This document shows positions 54,260-63,133 of a stretch of 64,000 nt of DNA, one piece after another. The DNA is from Pelorhabdus rhamnosifermentans. Its GTDB lineage: Bacteria > Bacillota > Negativicutes > UMGS1260. The notes under the pieces are model-generated. The model did no database searches, was not told the origin of the DNA, and saw nothing but the letters and a program-made list of their open reading frames with translations. Positions within the stretch are counted from its first letter, which is position 1; every line of letters starts with the position of its first letter. The position numbers were made by a program, and so were the translations under genes. The stretch spans positions 45,225 to 109,224 of the forward strand of contig NZ_JAHGVE010000016.1 in assembly GCF_018835585.1 (NCBI RefSeq). The letters run 5' to 3'.

Positions 54260-54423
54260 ATGACAAAAGGAACAGCAAACGTAAAGAACTAATCAAAAAA
54301 TGCAACGGAAGATGTCCACGATTCTGTCAAAATGCTCCCTGCTGGAACCATCCAGACAGTCTGGATGCACAACTCGAATCAATAAAATCTCACAAAAATT
54401 CCAAGAACGTAACAGCAATATAA
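54260..54423 (+). pseudogene. Possible frameshifted small cysteine-rich gene
   Basis: The ATG at 54260 has an excellent ribosome binding site, but its frame stops after 10 codons (MTKGTANVKN). The overlapping frame stays open to 54423 and encodes KRKELIKKCNGRCPRFC, then QNAPCWNHPD. The cysteine spacing resembles a small metal-binding peptide. A single frameshift would join the two. Alternatively the 10-codon frame is a leader peptide. Low confidence. Confidence 0.3.
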
Positions 54424-54590
54424 AAATAAAAAAGACCGTCTCCGAAAAACAGAAAAATATAGATTGCCTATAAAATGGGCAATCTATACATCCGCATCGA
54501 GGACAGCATAATCGATGAATTCAATATGTAACGTTTGAAAAAACTGGGGAGAATAATGATTCAGTTCAAAATTAATTTTGACTATATTTT
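54424..54590. other. Intergenic sequence before tRNA-Leu (CAA)
   Basis: No gene found. A hairpin ATAGATTGCC / GGGCAATCTAT lies near 54460-54490, without a clear T run. Confidence 0.4.
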
Positions 54591-54677
54591 TGGTGCCCGG
54601 GGGGGGAATCGAACCCCCACGCCCTCACGGACTTCGGATTTTGAGTCCGACGCGTCTGCCAGTTCCACCACCCGGGC
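54591..54677 (-). tRNA. tRNA-Leu (CAA)
   Basis: Class II tRNA with a long variable arm. Acceptor GCCCGGG/CCCGGGC, anticodon loop CTCAAAA with anticodon CAA, T-loop GGTTCGATTCC, and an encoded CCA. Confidence 0.95.
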
Positions 54678-54710
54678 ATGAATGTCATCACGCTTGCAAC
54701 AACATAAATA

Positions 54711-54739
54711 ATAATATCATCAATATGAATTATTGTCAA
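54711..54739 (-). promoter_or_regulatory. Promoter of tRNA-Leu (CAA)
   Basis: TTGACA (54734-54739), a 17-base spacer and TATTAT (54711-54716). Confidence 0.8.
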
Positions 54740-54844
54740 GAAAATAAATAAAAAATTATACTAATAAAAGTTTATTAAAAACAAAAGTTGCTTCCTGACC
54801 TTCCATAAGATATGATTGAATCAATAACTAAGTGAGGTTCTCCA

Positions 54845-55561
54845 ATGCAAATTACATTGTTAAATAAACCCTTCGATTATCACATAAATCATAGTAAAAG
54901 TCGCCAAAATATTTCACTTAAGCTTATTTCGTCTTCTTCCTTGCTTGTCACCGTTCCAGCGAGACTTACGAAAAAAAGAGTTGAACAGCTTTTAATTGAA
55001 AAATCTGCTTGGATCATCAAACATGCCGAACAATTAAAAACAGAAGAACAAAATCCAGTCAATCAAGTAATCCGAAATGGTGCCACTGTTTTATATGGCG
55101 GCAAACAATATCAGCTACAATTTCATGGGAATGCGGATTCTCACAAAGTAACAGTCAAAGACGCCAGCATTCATTTATATTTTACCGATCCTAACCCAAT
55201 TCCACCGACAACTCTACTTCGCCAATTTTTCATCGAATCGGCTCGGTTGACTTTTCAAAAACTTACGGACTATTGGGCGGTGCGCATGAACGTCAAACCA
55301 GTAAAAATTGCCATTCGCGAACAAAAAACCCGCTGGGGCAGTTGTTCCTCTAAAGGAACCATATCTTATAATTGGCAAGTCATTATGGCCCCACCAGAAA
55401 TATTAGAATATCTCATTATCCATGAACTCAGCCACCTCATAGCACCCAATCATTCACGTCATTTCTGGCAAATCGTAGAAACATTTGATGCCGATTATAG
55501 AAAACATCGCTTATGGCTAAAAGAAAAAGGCAATTTGTTAACACGCCTTTTCGAAACGTAA
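54845..55561 (+). CDS. YgjP-like zinc metallopeptidase (M48-type, DUF45)
   Basis: A 238-aa protein. It has the family core RWGSCSSKGTISYNW, the zinc motif IIHELSHLIAPNHSRHFW (H-E-x2-H plus a third His) and an N-terminal beta domain (SKSRQNISLKLISSSSLLVTVPARL). Such proteins are cytosolic gluzincin-like peptidases, some linked to restriction-modification loci, but none is adjacent here. GTGAGG precedes the ATG. Confidence 0.88.
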   Translation: MQITLLNKPFDYHINHSKSRQNISLKLISSSSLLVTVPARLTKKRVEQLLIEKSAWIIKHAEQLKTEEQNPVNQVIRNGATVLYGGKQYQLQFHGNADSHKVTVKDASIHLYFTDPNPIPPTTLLRQFFIESARLTFQKLTDYWAVRMNVKPVKIAIREQKTRWGSCSSKGTISYNWQVIMAPPEILEYLIIHELSHLIAPNHSRHFWQIVETFDADYRKHRLWLKEKGNLLTRLFET

Positions 55562-55630
55562 CAGGAAAAAGCCAAAAGACATGCGAATAAGAAATAGAAA
55601 ATCATTAATTATATTACAGGAGGATTTACT

Positions 55631-56347
55631 ATGTCAAAATTAAAAATCACTACAATTGCCTTTTTGTGTCTCTTACTATTTGCATCGACAACTTTTGCTG
55701 CCGATGTTACAACAGCGACTCTACAAGGAACAAGCCATATGGAAGTGGCCCCCGATCAAGCTATTGTCACATTTGGCATTACAAGTAATGCTGATTCATC
55801 GGAAACGGCCCGTAATACGAATGCAGTCACTTCTAATGCTGTTCAGCAAAAATTACTTGACCTTAATTTCACGAAAGATCAGCTACATACATCACAATTC
55901 GTCGTTTATCCGATCTACAATAGTGACAATGAAAAATCAGGAAAACCGCCCGCTATTATTGGTTACCGTGTTTCAAATGACCTGACTGTAACCATTGACG
56001 ATGTGTCGCTTGTTGGTAATGTCATTGACGCCGCACTATCGGCAGGGGCAAATCAAGTAACCAGTGTTCATTTTAAAAAGAAATCTGATAGTAATCTCAA
56101 AAGATCCCTGCTCTCTGATGCCGTACAAGACGCTTTAACAAAAGCCGATGCTATTGCAACAGCCCTTGGCAAACACGTTACGAAAGTCACTTCTATTGAA
56201 GAACATTCACTCGACTTCCAATCTCCAGAAGCTCCGCGTTACATGCTGATGGATTCCAAAGCAGTTGGAAATTCAAGCAGTACTTCTTTATCATCAGGCA
56301 TGATTATTGCCAATGGTTCCATATCACTTGTGTGTGAAATGCAATAA
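55631..56347 (+). CDS. Secreted SIMPL-domain protein (DUF541)
   Basis: A 238-aa protein with a signal peptide (KITTIAFLCLLLFASTTFAA) and a SIMPL domain: GTSHMEVAPDQAIVTFGI, SNDLTVTIDDVSLVGNVIDAALSAGANQV and DAVQDALTKADAIATALGK. Family members form ring- or bowl-shaped envelope oligomers of poorly known function, sometimes linked to oxidative stress. AGGAGG precedes the ATG. A terminator follows. Confidence 0.88.
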   Translation: MSKLKITTIAFLCLLLFASTTFAADVTTATLQGTSHMEVAPDQAIVTFGITSNADSSETARNTNAVTSNAVQQKLLDLNFTKDQLHTSQFVVYPIYNSDNEKSGKPPAIIGYRVSNDLTVTIDDVSLVGNVIDAALSAGANQVTSVHFKKKSDSNLKRSLLSDAVQDALTKADAIATALGKHVTKVTSIEEHSLDFQSPEAPRYMLMDSKAVGNSSSTSLSSGMIIANGSISLVCEMQ

Positions 56348-56367
56348 TCCGGGTAGAAATTTTCATA

Positions 56368-56408
56368 CAAGCAGCGAAAGGGATTCATCCCCTTCGCTGC
56401 TTGCTTTT
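56368..56408 (+). terminator. Terminator of the SIMPL gene
   Basis: A long stem (CAAGCAGCGAA...GGG with CCC...TTCGCTGCTTG) followed by CTTTTT. Confidence 0.8.
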
Positions 56409-56413
56409 TCAGT

Positions 56414-56920
56414 TCATCTCAATTTTGGCAGACGCTTATGAACAACAATAGCCAGCCAGCCGCCTAACATTCCTGTAATAAATTGTGGCCAACTCATGAC
56501 AAACAAGATAGTTTTCACTGCCTGCTCGGGTAGTGTAATAAGTGAAAGCAACCAAGCAAAACACCCATAGAGAGCAATACATTTTCCACCTGCGGCGATG
56601 CTAAGACGAACGACCAGCAACTGCCGCCGCAGCATCCAATAGAATAAAGCAAACAAGCTGTTGCCAACAGCCACAGGAAAGATAAACAGGGGCAGCAATA
56701 AAAGCTGTTGTACATAGGCCATGACTGGCGTAATAATGGCAATCAACACAGCCCCAAGTAATCCTGCGCGATCAACAGCAAGTAAAATACAGGTGTTAAC
56801 AAGACTACCAATTAAAAAGGTTGTAAAAACGGGTGGAATAGGGATAAAAAAACGTAGTGACTGAAAAACAAGCGCTAACGCTAAAAGCAATGCGGCATAC
56901 AAAAGCTGTCGAAGATTCAT
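56414..56920 (-). CDS. Membrane protein, ECF-transporter S-component-like
   Basis: A 168-aa protein with five or six hydrophobic helices: LLYAALLLALALVFQSLRFFIPIP, FLIGSLVNTCILLAV, GAVLIAIITPVMAYV and so on. The layout and the GSLVN, ITPVMAY and PQFITGMLGGWLA segments resemble the S components of ECF vitamin importers. The ligand is unknown and no ECF ATPase or T component lies nearby. It overlaps the upstream 109-aa gene by four bases, so it is translated in one operon. Confidence 0.65.
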   Translation of the reverse strand: MNLRQLLYAALLLALALVFQSLRFFIPIPPVFTTFLIGSLVNTCILLAVDRAGLLGAVLIAIITPVMAYVQQLLLLPLFIFPVAVGNSLFALFYWMLRRQLLVVRLSIAAGGKCIALYGCFAWLLSLITLPEQAVKTILFVMSWPQFITGMLGGWLAIVVHKRLPKLR

Positions 56921-57246
56921 TTATGCCATTTATGGCGCAAACGCGGACGTCGCCCTGGCCAAATCCGCTCACTAAATAACGTCCAAATAAGTAACGCCAA
57001 AAGTAATAGACCGCCCAAAATACCGCCAATAATATTGAGATCAGTTAAGATATTAATGGCAGTCAATCCGGTCAAGAAAATCATACTTTTTGATAAATCA
57101 ATATAAGGATAGCGCCGCAATACAAGATAACAGACAGCAAGAACAAGCACATCAATCATAACCCAAGCAAACATACTGAAAAAAACATTCTTTACAATGG
57201 TACTGACAATCATAATTGCAAAAATGATCACCCATACTTGATTCAT
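56917..57246 (-). CDS. Membrane protein, 109 aa
   Basis: Four predicted helices (VIIFAIMIVSTIVKNVFF, AWVMIDVLVLAVCYLVL, MIFLTGLTAINILTDL, GGILGGLLLLALLIWTLF) and a basic tail (WPGRRPRLRHKWHK). No family recognised. AAAGGGGG precedes the ATG. It lies between the 134-aa gene and the ECF-S-like gene. Confidence 0.65.
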   Translation of the reverse strand: MNQVWVIIFAIMIVSTIVKNVFFSMFAWVMIDVLVLAVCYLVLRRYPYIDLSKSMIFLTGLTAINILTDLNIIGGILGGLLLLALLIWTLFSERIWPGRRPRLRHKWHK

Positions 57247-57266
57247 TAGACAACCCCCTTTTGCAT

Positions 57267-57671
57267 TTAAGACAGAGAATTTTCACATGCCAGCGTTGGA
57301 ACCAGTTGGAATAATTTCATAGCAATGAGTTGTGCTTCTTTCGCATTCACTGCGATTTTTACCCAATATTCCCTGCCATCGACAAAACCAAAGAAAAATT
57401 CGTGGCCTTTTTCATAAGAAGAATAGGAAAAATGCTTCAAGTGTAATAGCAATCCTTCATCATGTTTGATTAATCCATGCATAAATTTTTTTCGAAAAAT
57501 AACAAGTCGCGTAGCTGTCACTAAAAAACCCACATCAGGAATAGAAAGCATAAAAAAGGATCGCTCCAGTGGCACAATAAGCGGAATCTCTTCGGCGGGT
57601 ATTAAATTCGCCCGAAGAAAATCAACCCAGACTCTTTCCGGAATTTGTTGCATATTTGTCAATACGGGCAT
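57267..57671 (-). CDS. Hypothetical protein, 134 aa
   Basis: A soluble protein with alternating beta segments (SFFMLSIPDVGFLVTATRLVIFRKKFMHGLI, HEFFFGFVDGREYWVKIAVNAKEAQLIAMKLFQLV) that suggest a PH-like or bPH fold ending in a helix. This is inference only. The start at 57671 has GAGGTGA upstream; a GTG at 57680 is an alternative. It is the first gene of a three-gene unit with two membrane proteins. Confidence 0.6.
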   Translation of the reverse strand: MPVLTNMQQIPERVWVDFLRANLIPAEEIPLIVPLERSFFMLSIPDVGFLVTATRLVIFRKKFMHGLIKHDEGLLLHLKHFSYSSYEKGHEFFFGFVDGREYWVKIAVNAKEAQLIAMKLFQLVPTLACENSLS

Positions 57672-57817
57672 ATTTGTCACCTCACTCTTTTAATCCTAAC
57701 TGATTTAAATGTTTTCGTCAAACACTTAAAAATTTGAAAAATATGTTTATTATTTTGTCTCTTTGTGCATACTTTTATTATCAGAGAAATAAAAGTACAA
57801 AAAGGAGTGGTTTTATT

Positions 57818-58165
57818 ATGGATTTTGATTTTCAATTATTTGAACCAAAAAAAGTGCGGAACACAAAAAATGACGAGCCGCTCGTCGAAGTAAGACCCAA
57901 TGGACGCATTGTGTTCAACAAAAAAGCCAGTGAATTACTATCAAATAATCATTTTTGCATGCTTGGCTATGACTCTGCACACCAAGCCGTTGGCATCCTG
58001 CCTCTTGAAGAAGACAAAACAAATGCTTTTCCCATTCGCTTTGCCGCAAAAGGCGCTTATATTGGAGCCAAACGTTTTTTCACGCACTTTAATATTTTGC
58101 CGCAAGACCTTGTTGAAAATACGCCCATCCAAACAGGTGATTTTTTAGGCATTCCTTTACAATAA
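57818..58165 (+). CDS. Hypothetical protein, 115 aa
   Basis: A soluble protein (MDFDFQLFEPKKVR..., VEVRPNGRIVFNKKASELL, FPIRFAAKGAYIGAKRFFTHFNILP). It has no transmembrane segment or known catalytic motif. The start at 57818 follows AAAAAGGAG at 11 bases; the longer frame from 57734 has no ribosome binding site. It stands alone with a terminator behind it. Family not recognised. Confidence 0.65.
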   Translation: MDFDFQLFEPKKVRNTKNDEPLVEVRPNGRIVFNKKASELLSNNHFCMLGYDSAHQAVGILPLEEDKTNAFPIRFAAKGAYIGAKRFFTHFNILPQDLVENTPIQTGDFLGIPLQ

Positions 58166-58200
58166 TGGATATGTAAAAAACATTTCCACTATAGGTCATC

Positions 58201-58245
58201 CAAAAAGAGTCAAAAGGATCGTTGTTATCCTCTTGACTCTTTTTG
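58201..58245. terminator. Bidirectional-type terminator
   Basis: A 19-bp inverted repeat with one non-paired position (CAAAAAGAGTCAAAAGGAT / ATCCTCTTGACTCTTTTTG) and a 7-base loop. It ends the 115-aa protein gene. Confidence 0.8.
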
Positions 58246-58360
58246 TTAAACAGATTATAGAAGGAAAAGATCGTTGCAACACGAATTATTATAAAGTTAG
58301 TGCAAAAAATTCCATTGCATAATAAAACCACTAAATCTTTTTCCTATCAAAGGAGTCCTT

Positions 58361-59479
58361 ATGTACAAAAAACGCATCGTAGCTATCGAATACATACGCG
58401 GCATTGCCATGCTTGGAGTTGTAGGTATTCATACAGGATCTTCAGCCCTTTCTAATCCACTTGCAAATATTCATCTCGTTGCTTTACTTGAAATCGTTAC
58501 GCGATTTAGTGTCCCGATTTTTTTCTTTGTATCGGCATTTGGGTTATTTTGGTCCCAAGACTTAAGCCGCCCTTTAGACTATAAGAATTATTTTAAACAT
58601 CGCTTGCGCAGTGTATTTATTCCTTATCTCGTCTGGTCCATGTTTTATATGATTCATACGACCTTACTCATGGGAAACTTTCTTGTCTGGCACCCTTCAA
58701 TACTTATTCAAACTTTGTTTTTTGGTCTGGCTTCCTATCACATTTATTGGCTTGTCATACTTCTCTGGTTTTATCTCCTTATGCCGCTGTGGCGCTATTT
58801 GCTCAAAAAAATTTTAGCGCAATCGCTCTTGTGGCTTACAATTTTACTATTCGCACAGATTATTTTTGATTATTATTCAAGTTATAAAATTAACGTGACA
58901 AATCCGCCCTCCTCGCTGTTCGAGCTATTCTTACAATATCGGTTAAATTACTGGGTCCTTCACTATGTCTTTATCTTTTTATTTGGCGGCTATTGTGCCC
59001 AAAATTATGAAGCAGTAAGGAAATGGACCAGCCGCCATATTTCAGTCATTACAATCAGTTTCATTAGCTCCCTCAGTGCTATGCTTGGCTTTTATTATTT
59101 TTTACTCTTTACCATACACTATACGCCGGAAGAAGCCGTAAATACGGCCCATCAGTTAAGCCCCATTGGCATTCTTTACACCCTGGCAAGCAGTCTGTTC
59201 TTTATCATGTGGTTTGAATCTTATTCCTTGCCGAAATCGCTGGGAAAATTACTCAGCGAACTCAGTAAGTATTCTTATCCAGTCTACCTTGTTCACCCAT
59301 TCTTTTTATATTATCTCAGCCTGCTGCTCGGACAATTAAACCTATTATTTACAGGACCTGTTACTCTCTGCTGTTATCTTCTCGTTGTTGCTATCAGTCT
59401 GGTTTTTGGGCGCGCAATTAAAGCACTCAGTCGTCCTTATCCCATATTGGGCCAACTTCTTACAGGCAGTCATAAGTAA
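58361..59479 (+). CDS. Acyltransferase-3 family membrane protein
   Basis: A 372-aa protein with about ten helices. The AT3 start is clear: EYIRGIAMLGVVGIHTGS with the conserved Arg and His, then RFSVPIFFFVSAFGL and YFKHRLRSVFIPYLVWS. The C-terminal YSYPVYLVHPFF is typical. Such enzymes O-acetylate or O-succinylate envelope polysaccharides or lipids, and the related IcaC/WecH proteins act on surface glycans. The substrate is unknown; no glycan genes flank it. AAAGGAG precedes the ATG. Confidence 0.87.
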   Translation: MYKKRIVAIEYIRGIAMLGVVGIHTGSSALSNPLANIHLVALLEIVTRFSVPIFFFVSAFGLFWSQDLSRPLDYKNYFKHRLRSVFIPYLVWSMFYMIHTTLLMGNFLVWHPSILIQTLFFGLASYHIYWLVILLWFYLLMPLWRYLLKKILAQSLLWLTILLFAQIIFDYYSSYKINVTNPPSSLFELFLQYRLNYWVLHYVFIFLFGGYCAQNYEAVRKWTSRHISVITISFISSLSAMLGFYYFLLFTIHYTPEEAVNTAHQLSPIGILYTLASSLFFIMWFESYSLPKSLGKLLSELSKYSYPVYLVHPFFLYYLSLLLGQLNLLFTGPVTLCCYLLVVAISLVFGRAIKALSRPYPILGQLLTGSHK

Positions 59480-59488
59480 ACAACGAAC

Positions 59489-59530
59489 AAATAGAAATCT
59501 CCCAACCAATCAGTTGGGAGATTTCTATTT
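59489..59530. terminator. Bidirectional terminator between convergent genes
   Basis: A perfect 18-bp inverted repeat (AAATAGAAATCTCCCAAC and its complement) with a 6-base loop. It lies between the convergent acyltransferase gene and the 446-aa gene and includes the stop codon of the latter. Confidence 0.85.
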
Positions 59531-60859
59531 AAATAATCCTTGAACTTGCTCAGGTGTTACAAGGGGCGGCAACATGACTTCACTCAGTAAATCCGCACTC
59601 TGCTTGGCTTGGCGACGCCGAATTTGGCACCAATAGAGATAAAACAGTTGACTAAATCGCTTGATTGATTTTTTGCTATGCTCAATTGTCGCTTGTTTCT
59701 GCCATGTTTCAAGCATCCATAAAATAAAGTCACTCACAGTAAGAGTCATATCCTGCCTCACTGCATACTCAGCAATTGCTAGACTTTCTTTTAAAATAGC
59801 CAGCAGGCTTTTTAGGCGAAATCCATTATTGGACTCAGAATAACCAAATTTACGTTCATCATTAAACAGTTTTCTCCCACTATCAAATAACGGCAACAGT
59901 AGCGAAAAAGCCTCCTGAAAACCATGCTGATATACAGCTAAATATCCCACCTTACTTGCGCACTGAATCGCCTTTCGCATGCACTCGGATGAATGTGATA
60001 AATAAGCGAGAGTAAGTATTTTCTGAACAAGGAGTGCACAAATCGGACTTTGCAAATAACAACTAAAATTTCCCGCAACATTTTCAGTTTCACCAATAAT
60101 TTTCCTTAACAAGACATCAAAATTCTTATGATAATGCCTCAGCCCTTCCAATTCATTGAACACGAAAATCATTTCATTCGGCTGCTCATTGCGTGCCGCT
60201 TTATAAATACACTCACTAAACAACGCATGGATTTCATCCTGCTCCATCAGTCCCGGATGTTTTTTTAACAGCGTCACTGTCCGCGTTAGTATTTCGTGAA
60301 ACAAGGCCGAATCACGCCGTACGATTAAACTTCCGATTCGCTTCAAAGCATTAAACCCTGTTGTAACTAGCTGCTGATTGCCGGATTCCTCAAAACAGAG
60401 AGAGCTTTTTTCAAAAAAGTCTAAAATGAAAGTAGTCACCTTAGCACATAAAAAGAAATGCTTGTTTTTTACGGCAACTAAGCTAATAAAGGTAAGCTCG
60501 CCAAAAATATCAACAATTCCTTCCACTTGCTGATGGCGCACCAAAGGAGTAAAGGCATCAAATAAAAAAGCGGCCATATTGACACGCTTTTCTTTTAGAA
60601 AACTAATGAGAAGAGCAGTAAGCCGCATGGATTCATGAGACCTAATAAAGCCATCGGCATAAGCCAATTTCAATTGATCAATCACAACCATAGCCCTTGC
60701 TAAATCTTCAAGTTGTAAAAAGCACTGCAAAAGAAAAAAGGCGCGTCTCAGCCACTTACCGCGCTCGACACCCCGCTCTGGAGAACAGGCAAAACGTGGT
60801 CTATCATATTTTAATAATAATAATCGTCCGCGTAAGAGCTGTTGACGTAACCTCTTCAT
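59525..60859 (-). CDS. Hypothetical helical-repeat protein, about 444 aa
   Basis: A soluble, strongly alpha-helical protein without signal peptide or membrane helices. Runs such as FFLLQCFLQLEDLARAMVVIDQLKLAYADGF and LTALLISFLKEKRVNMAAFLFDAF look like TPR/HEAT-type helical hairpins, but I cannot assign a family. The N-terminus is very basic (KRLRQQLLRGRLLLLKYDRPR). It starts only about 17 bases after the pyk stop, so it is probably co-transcribed with pyruvate kinase. AAAGGTGG lies before the ATG at 60859; a GTG at 60865 is an alternative. Confidence 0.7.
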   Translation of the reverse strand: MKRLRQQLLRGRLLLLKYDRPRFACSPERGVERGKWLRRAFFLLQCFLQLEDLARAMVVIDQLKLAYADGFIRSHESMRLTALLISFLKEKRVNMAAFLFDAFTPLVRHQQVEGIVDIFGELTFISLVAVKNKHFFLCAKVTTFILDFFEKSSLCFEESGNQQLVTTGFNALKRIGSLIVRRDSALFHEILTRTVTLLKKHPGLMEQDEIHALFSECIYKAARNEQPNEMIFVFNELEGLRHYHKNFDVLLRKIIGETENVAGNFSCYLQSPICALLVQKILTLAYLSHSSECMRKAIQCASKVGYLAVYQHGFQEAFSLLLPLFDSGRKLFNDERKFGYSESNNGFRLKSLLAILKESLAIAEYAVRQDMTLTVSDFILWMLETWQKQATIEHSKKSIKRFSQLFYLYWCQIRRRQAKQSADLLSEVMLPPLVTPEQVQGLFK

Positions 60860-60876
60860 CTGCACTCGCCACCTTT

Positions 60877-62631
60877 TTAGCGCGCGTTTATTTCCCCTTG
60901 ATAAACAAGACCACGTGACGCATCCACTGTCACAACAGAGCCATCTGCTAGACGTTCCGTCGCACCATCCACACCAACGATGACAGGCATACCATAACTA
61001 ATACCCACAATAGCTGCCTGAGATGTAAAGCCGCCTTCTTCAGCAATAATCGCACCAGCTTTTGTTGCATAAACAGCTGATTGCTCATCAATACCAGCAA
61101 CAACCAGAATATCTCCTGGCTGAAATTTATCTTCAAGATCCTTAGAAGAAGTAGCAATACAAATTTTACCTGTTACATTTTTTTGACCAATGCCTGTCCC
61201 ATGCATTAGAATATTGCCTACAACATGCACACGAATCATATTCGTCGTCCCAGCTGTTCCAACAGGTACACCTGCAGTAATAACAACTAAGTCGCCATCT
61301 TTTACAAGCTGATTTGATACGGCACGTGAAACAGCATTATTCACCATTTGATCTGTGTCTTTAGAGCTTGGCCCCAAAAGTGGACATACGCCCCAATATA
61401 GAAGAAGACGACGCAACGTTCTTTCATTTGGCGTTACAGCAACAACAACAGCCTGCGGACGATATTTGGAAACCATTCTCGCTGTATAGCCAGTTTCTGT
61501 TGCCGTAATAATCGCGGCGGCTTGGAGACCATAAGCCACTTGAACCGTTGCATGACTAATAGCATCCGTCGTTGTCTGAGCTTGAGCCAATTCACGTCCA
61601 CTAAGCATGGTTTTATACTCTAAGGAACTTTCCGTACGAATAGCAATTTTCGCCATCATTTGAACAGCTTCAACAGGATATTTACCTGAGGCAGACTCAC
61701 CACTGAGCATAATACAGTCTGTTCCATCATAAATGGCATTGGCAATATCACTTGCTTCAGCCCGTGTTGGCCGCGGATTATTCATCATGGATTCGAGCAT
61801 TTGCGTAGCAGTAATAACAGGTTTCCCTGCCTTATTACATTTTTGGATCAACATTTTCTGAATGATAGGCACTTCTTCGGCAGGAATTTCCACACCCAAG
61901 TCGCCTCTTGCCACCATAATGCCATCAGATACCTTTAAAATTTCGTCAATATTATTGACACCGGCAGCATTTTCAATCTTAGGAATAATCATCATATCAT
62001 ATCCTGCCTCTTCAAGGATACGACGAATTGCCAATACATCGGCAGCCCGCTGTACAAACGAAGCGGCAATACAATCCATGCCTTGCTCAATACCAAACTT
62101 AATATCGTCAGTATCCTGTTCAGATAGGAATGGCAAATTCACACTAATACCAGGAGCAGCCACACGTTTTCTATCACTCATTTCACCACTGTTTTGCACG
62201 GTAGTAATAATATCATCACCATCAACGCGGTCAACAACAAGGCTAACGAGTCCATCAGACAATAAAATAACATTGCCTGTTGTCACTTCTTGTGGCAAGA
62301 GTTTATGGTTCACTGAAGCAATGTCTTTCGTTCCTTCAACAGTTTTACCTGTGATGATAAACTTTTGTCCGGCTTCAAGAAATACTTTACCCTCTTTAAA
62401 TGTCCCCAGCCGCATTTCAGGACCTTTTGTATCCAGCATCAAAGCAACAGGACGTTTCGCTTCAGCTGCTGCTGCACGCACTGCAGCAATTCGCTGGGCA
62501 TGGTCCGCATGATTTCCATGTGAAAAATTAAATCGGGCCACATTCATCCCGCTGTTTAGCATGGTTGGCAAAATGCCAGCCGCATCCGTACTCGGACCCA
62601 CTGTGCAAATAATTTTCGTTTTCTTTAACAT
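60877..62631 (-). CDS. pyk: Pyruvate kinase with C-terminal PEP-utiliser domain
   Basis: A 584-aa enzyme converting PEP and ADP to pyruvate and ATP. The barrel shows KIICTVGPSTDAA, NVARFNFSHGNH, the catalytic lysine region MIIPKIENAAGV, VARGDLGVEIP and ATQMLESMMNNPRPTRAE. The C-terminal extra domain (about residues 480-584) is the PEP-utiliser mobile domain found in Bacillus-type enzymes. In it the sequence reads GGFTSQAAIVG, with Gln where PEP synthase-type domains carry the catalytic His. TAAGGAGAG precedes the ATG. Confidence 0.96.
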   Translation of the reverse strand: MLKKTKIICTVGPSTDAAGILPTMLNSGMNVARFNFSHGNHADHAQRIAAVRAAAAEAKRPVALMLDTKGPEMRLGTFKEGKVFLEAGQKFIITGKTVEGTKDIASVNHKLLPQEVTTGNVILLSDGLVSLVVDRVDGDDIITTVQNSGEMSDRKRVAAPGISVNLPFLSEQDTDDIKFGIEQGMDCIAASFVQRAADVLAIRRILEEAGYDMMIIPKIENAAGVNNIDEILKVSDGIMVARGDLGVEIPAEEVPIIQKMLIQKCNKAGKPVITATQMLESMMNNPRPTRAEASDIANAIYDGTDCIMLSGESASGKYPVEAVQMMAKIAIRTESSLEYKTMLSGRELAQAQTTTDAISHATVQVAYGLQAAAIITATETGYTARMVSKYRPQAVVVAVTPNERTLRRLLLYWGVCPLLGPSSKDTDQMVNNAVSRAVSNQLVKDGDLVVITAGVPVGTAGTTNMIRVHVVGNILMHGTGIGQKNVTGKICIATSSKDLEDKFQPGDILVVAGIDEQSAVYATKAGAIIAEEGGFTSQAAIVGISYGMPVIVGVDGATERLADGSVVTVDASRGLVYQGEINAR

Positions 62632-62664
62632 AATCCACTCTCCTTAAATTAATGCAAAGATTCA

Positions 62665-62862
62665 TCATTTAATGGCAAATTGACATAAAATTTCATGAGC
62701 CTCGGATACTTCCGACTCTAAAACCAAAATTTCATGAGCACCATCACTTGCCGCCGCTGACCCCAACGGTCGCGTTTCAGCAAGAATTCCTTCAGTTGTT
62801 AGTAAATTTTTTAATGTCTCTGCTTGCAGTCGATTTACTGCAATATACACTACTGTCCACAT
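62665..62862 (-). CDS. DUF2007-like small protein, 65 aa
   Basis: A 65-aa ferredoxin-fold-like protein (VVYIAVNRLQAETLKNLLTTEGILAETRPLG, then HEILVLESEVSEAHEILCQF), matching the DUF2007 pattern of putative signal-transducing domains. The role is unknown. It lies 33 bases before pyk in the same direction and may form an operon with it. GAGGAGG precedes the ATG. The 270 bases behind it to the crotonase gene hold no gene that I can support. Confidence 0.72.
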   Translation of the reverse strand: MWTVVYIAVNRLQAETLKNLLTTEGILAETRPLGSAAASDGAHEILVLESEVSEAHEILCQFAIK

Positions 62863-63133
62863 AGTAGCCTCCTCGGCCGGATTTACTGTTTTAATTTTTA
62901 CTACCTAGCAATAGTACTACCCTATCAAACACTTATTTCTCTGTGACTTCAAGTAATCCTGCCAAATTTTTTACTGAAATGCTCATTCTGGTCATCATTC
63001 CAAAAACTTTGCCATAAAGATTATCCGTTAATAGTATTTAGACATTTTTCTGCTATTATCCTTCATTATTAATATAATAACAAAAGGAACTTGTCTGTTG
63101 ACAAGTCCCTGGAAAACTGCCCATATCGTTCAT

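Noticed and set aside
61862..62512. 216-codon plus-strand frame inside pyk
   Set aside because: It is antisense to the conserved pyruvate kinase barrel and low in complexity (Ser/Thr/Pro-rich), typical of shadow frames.
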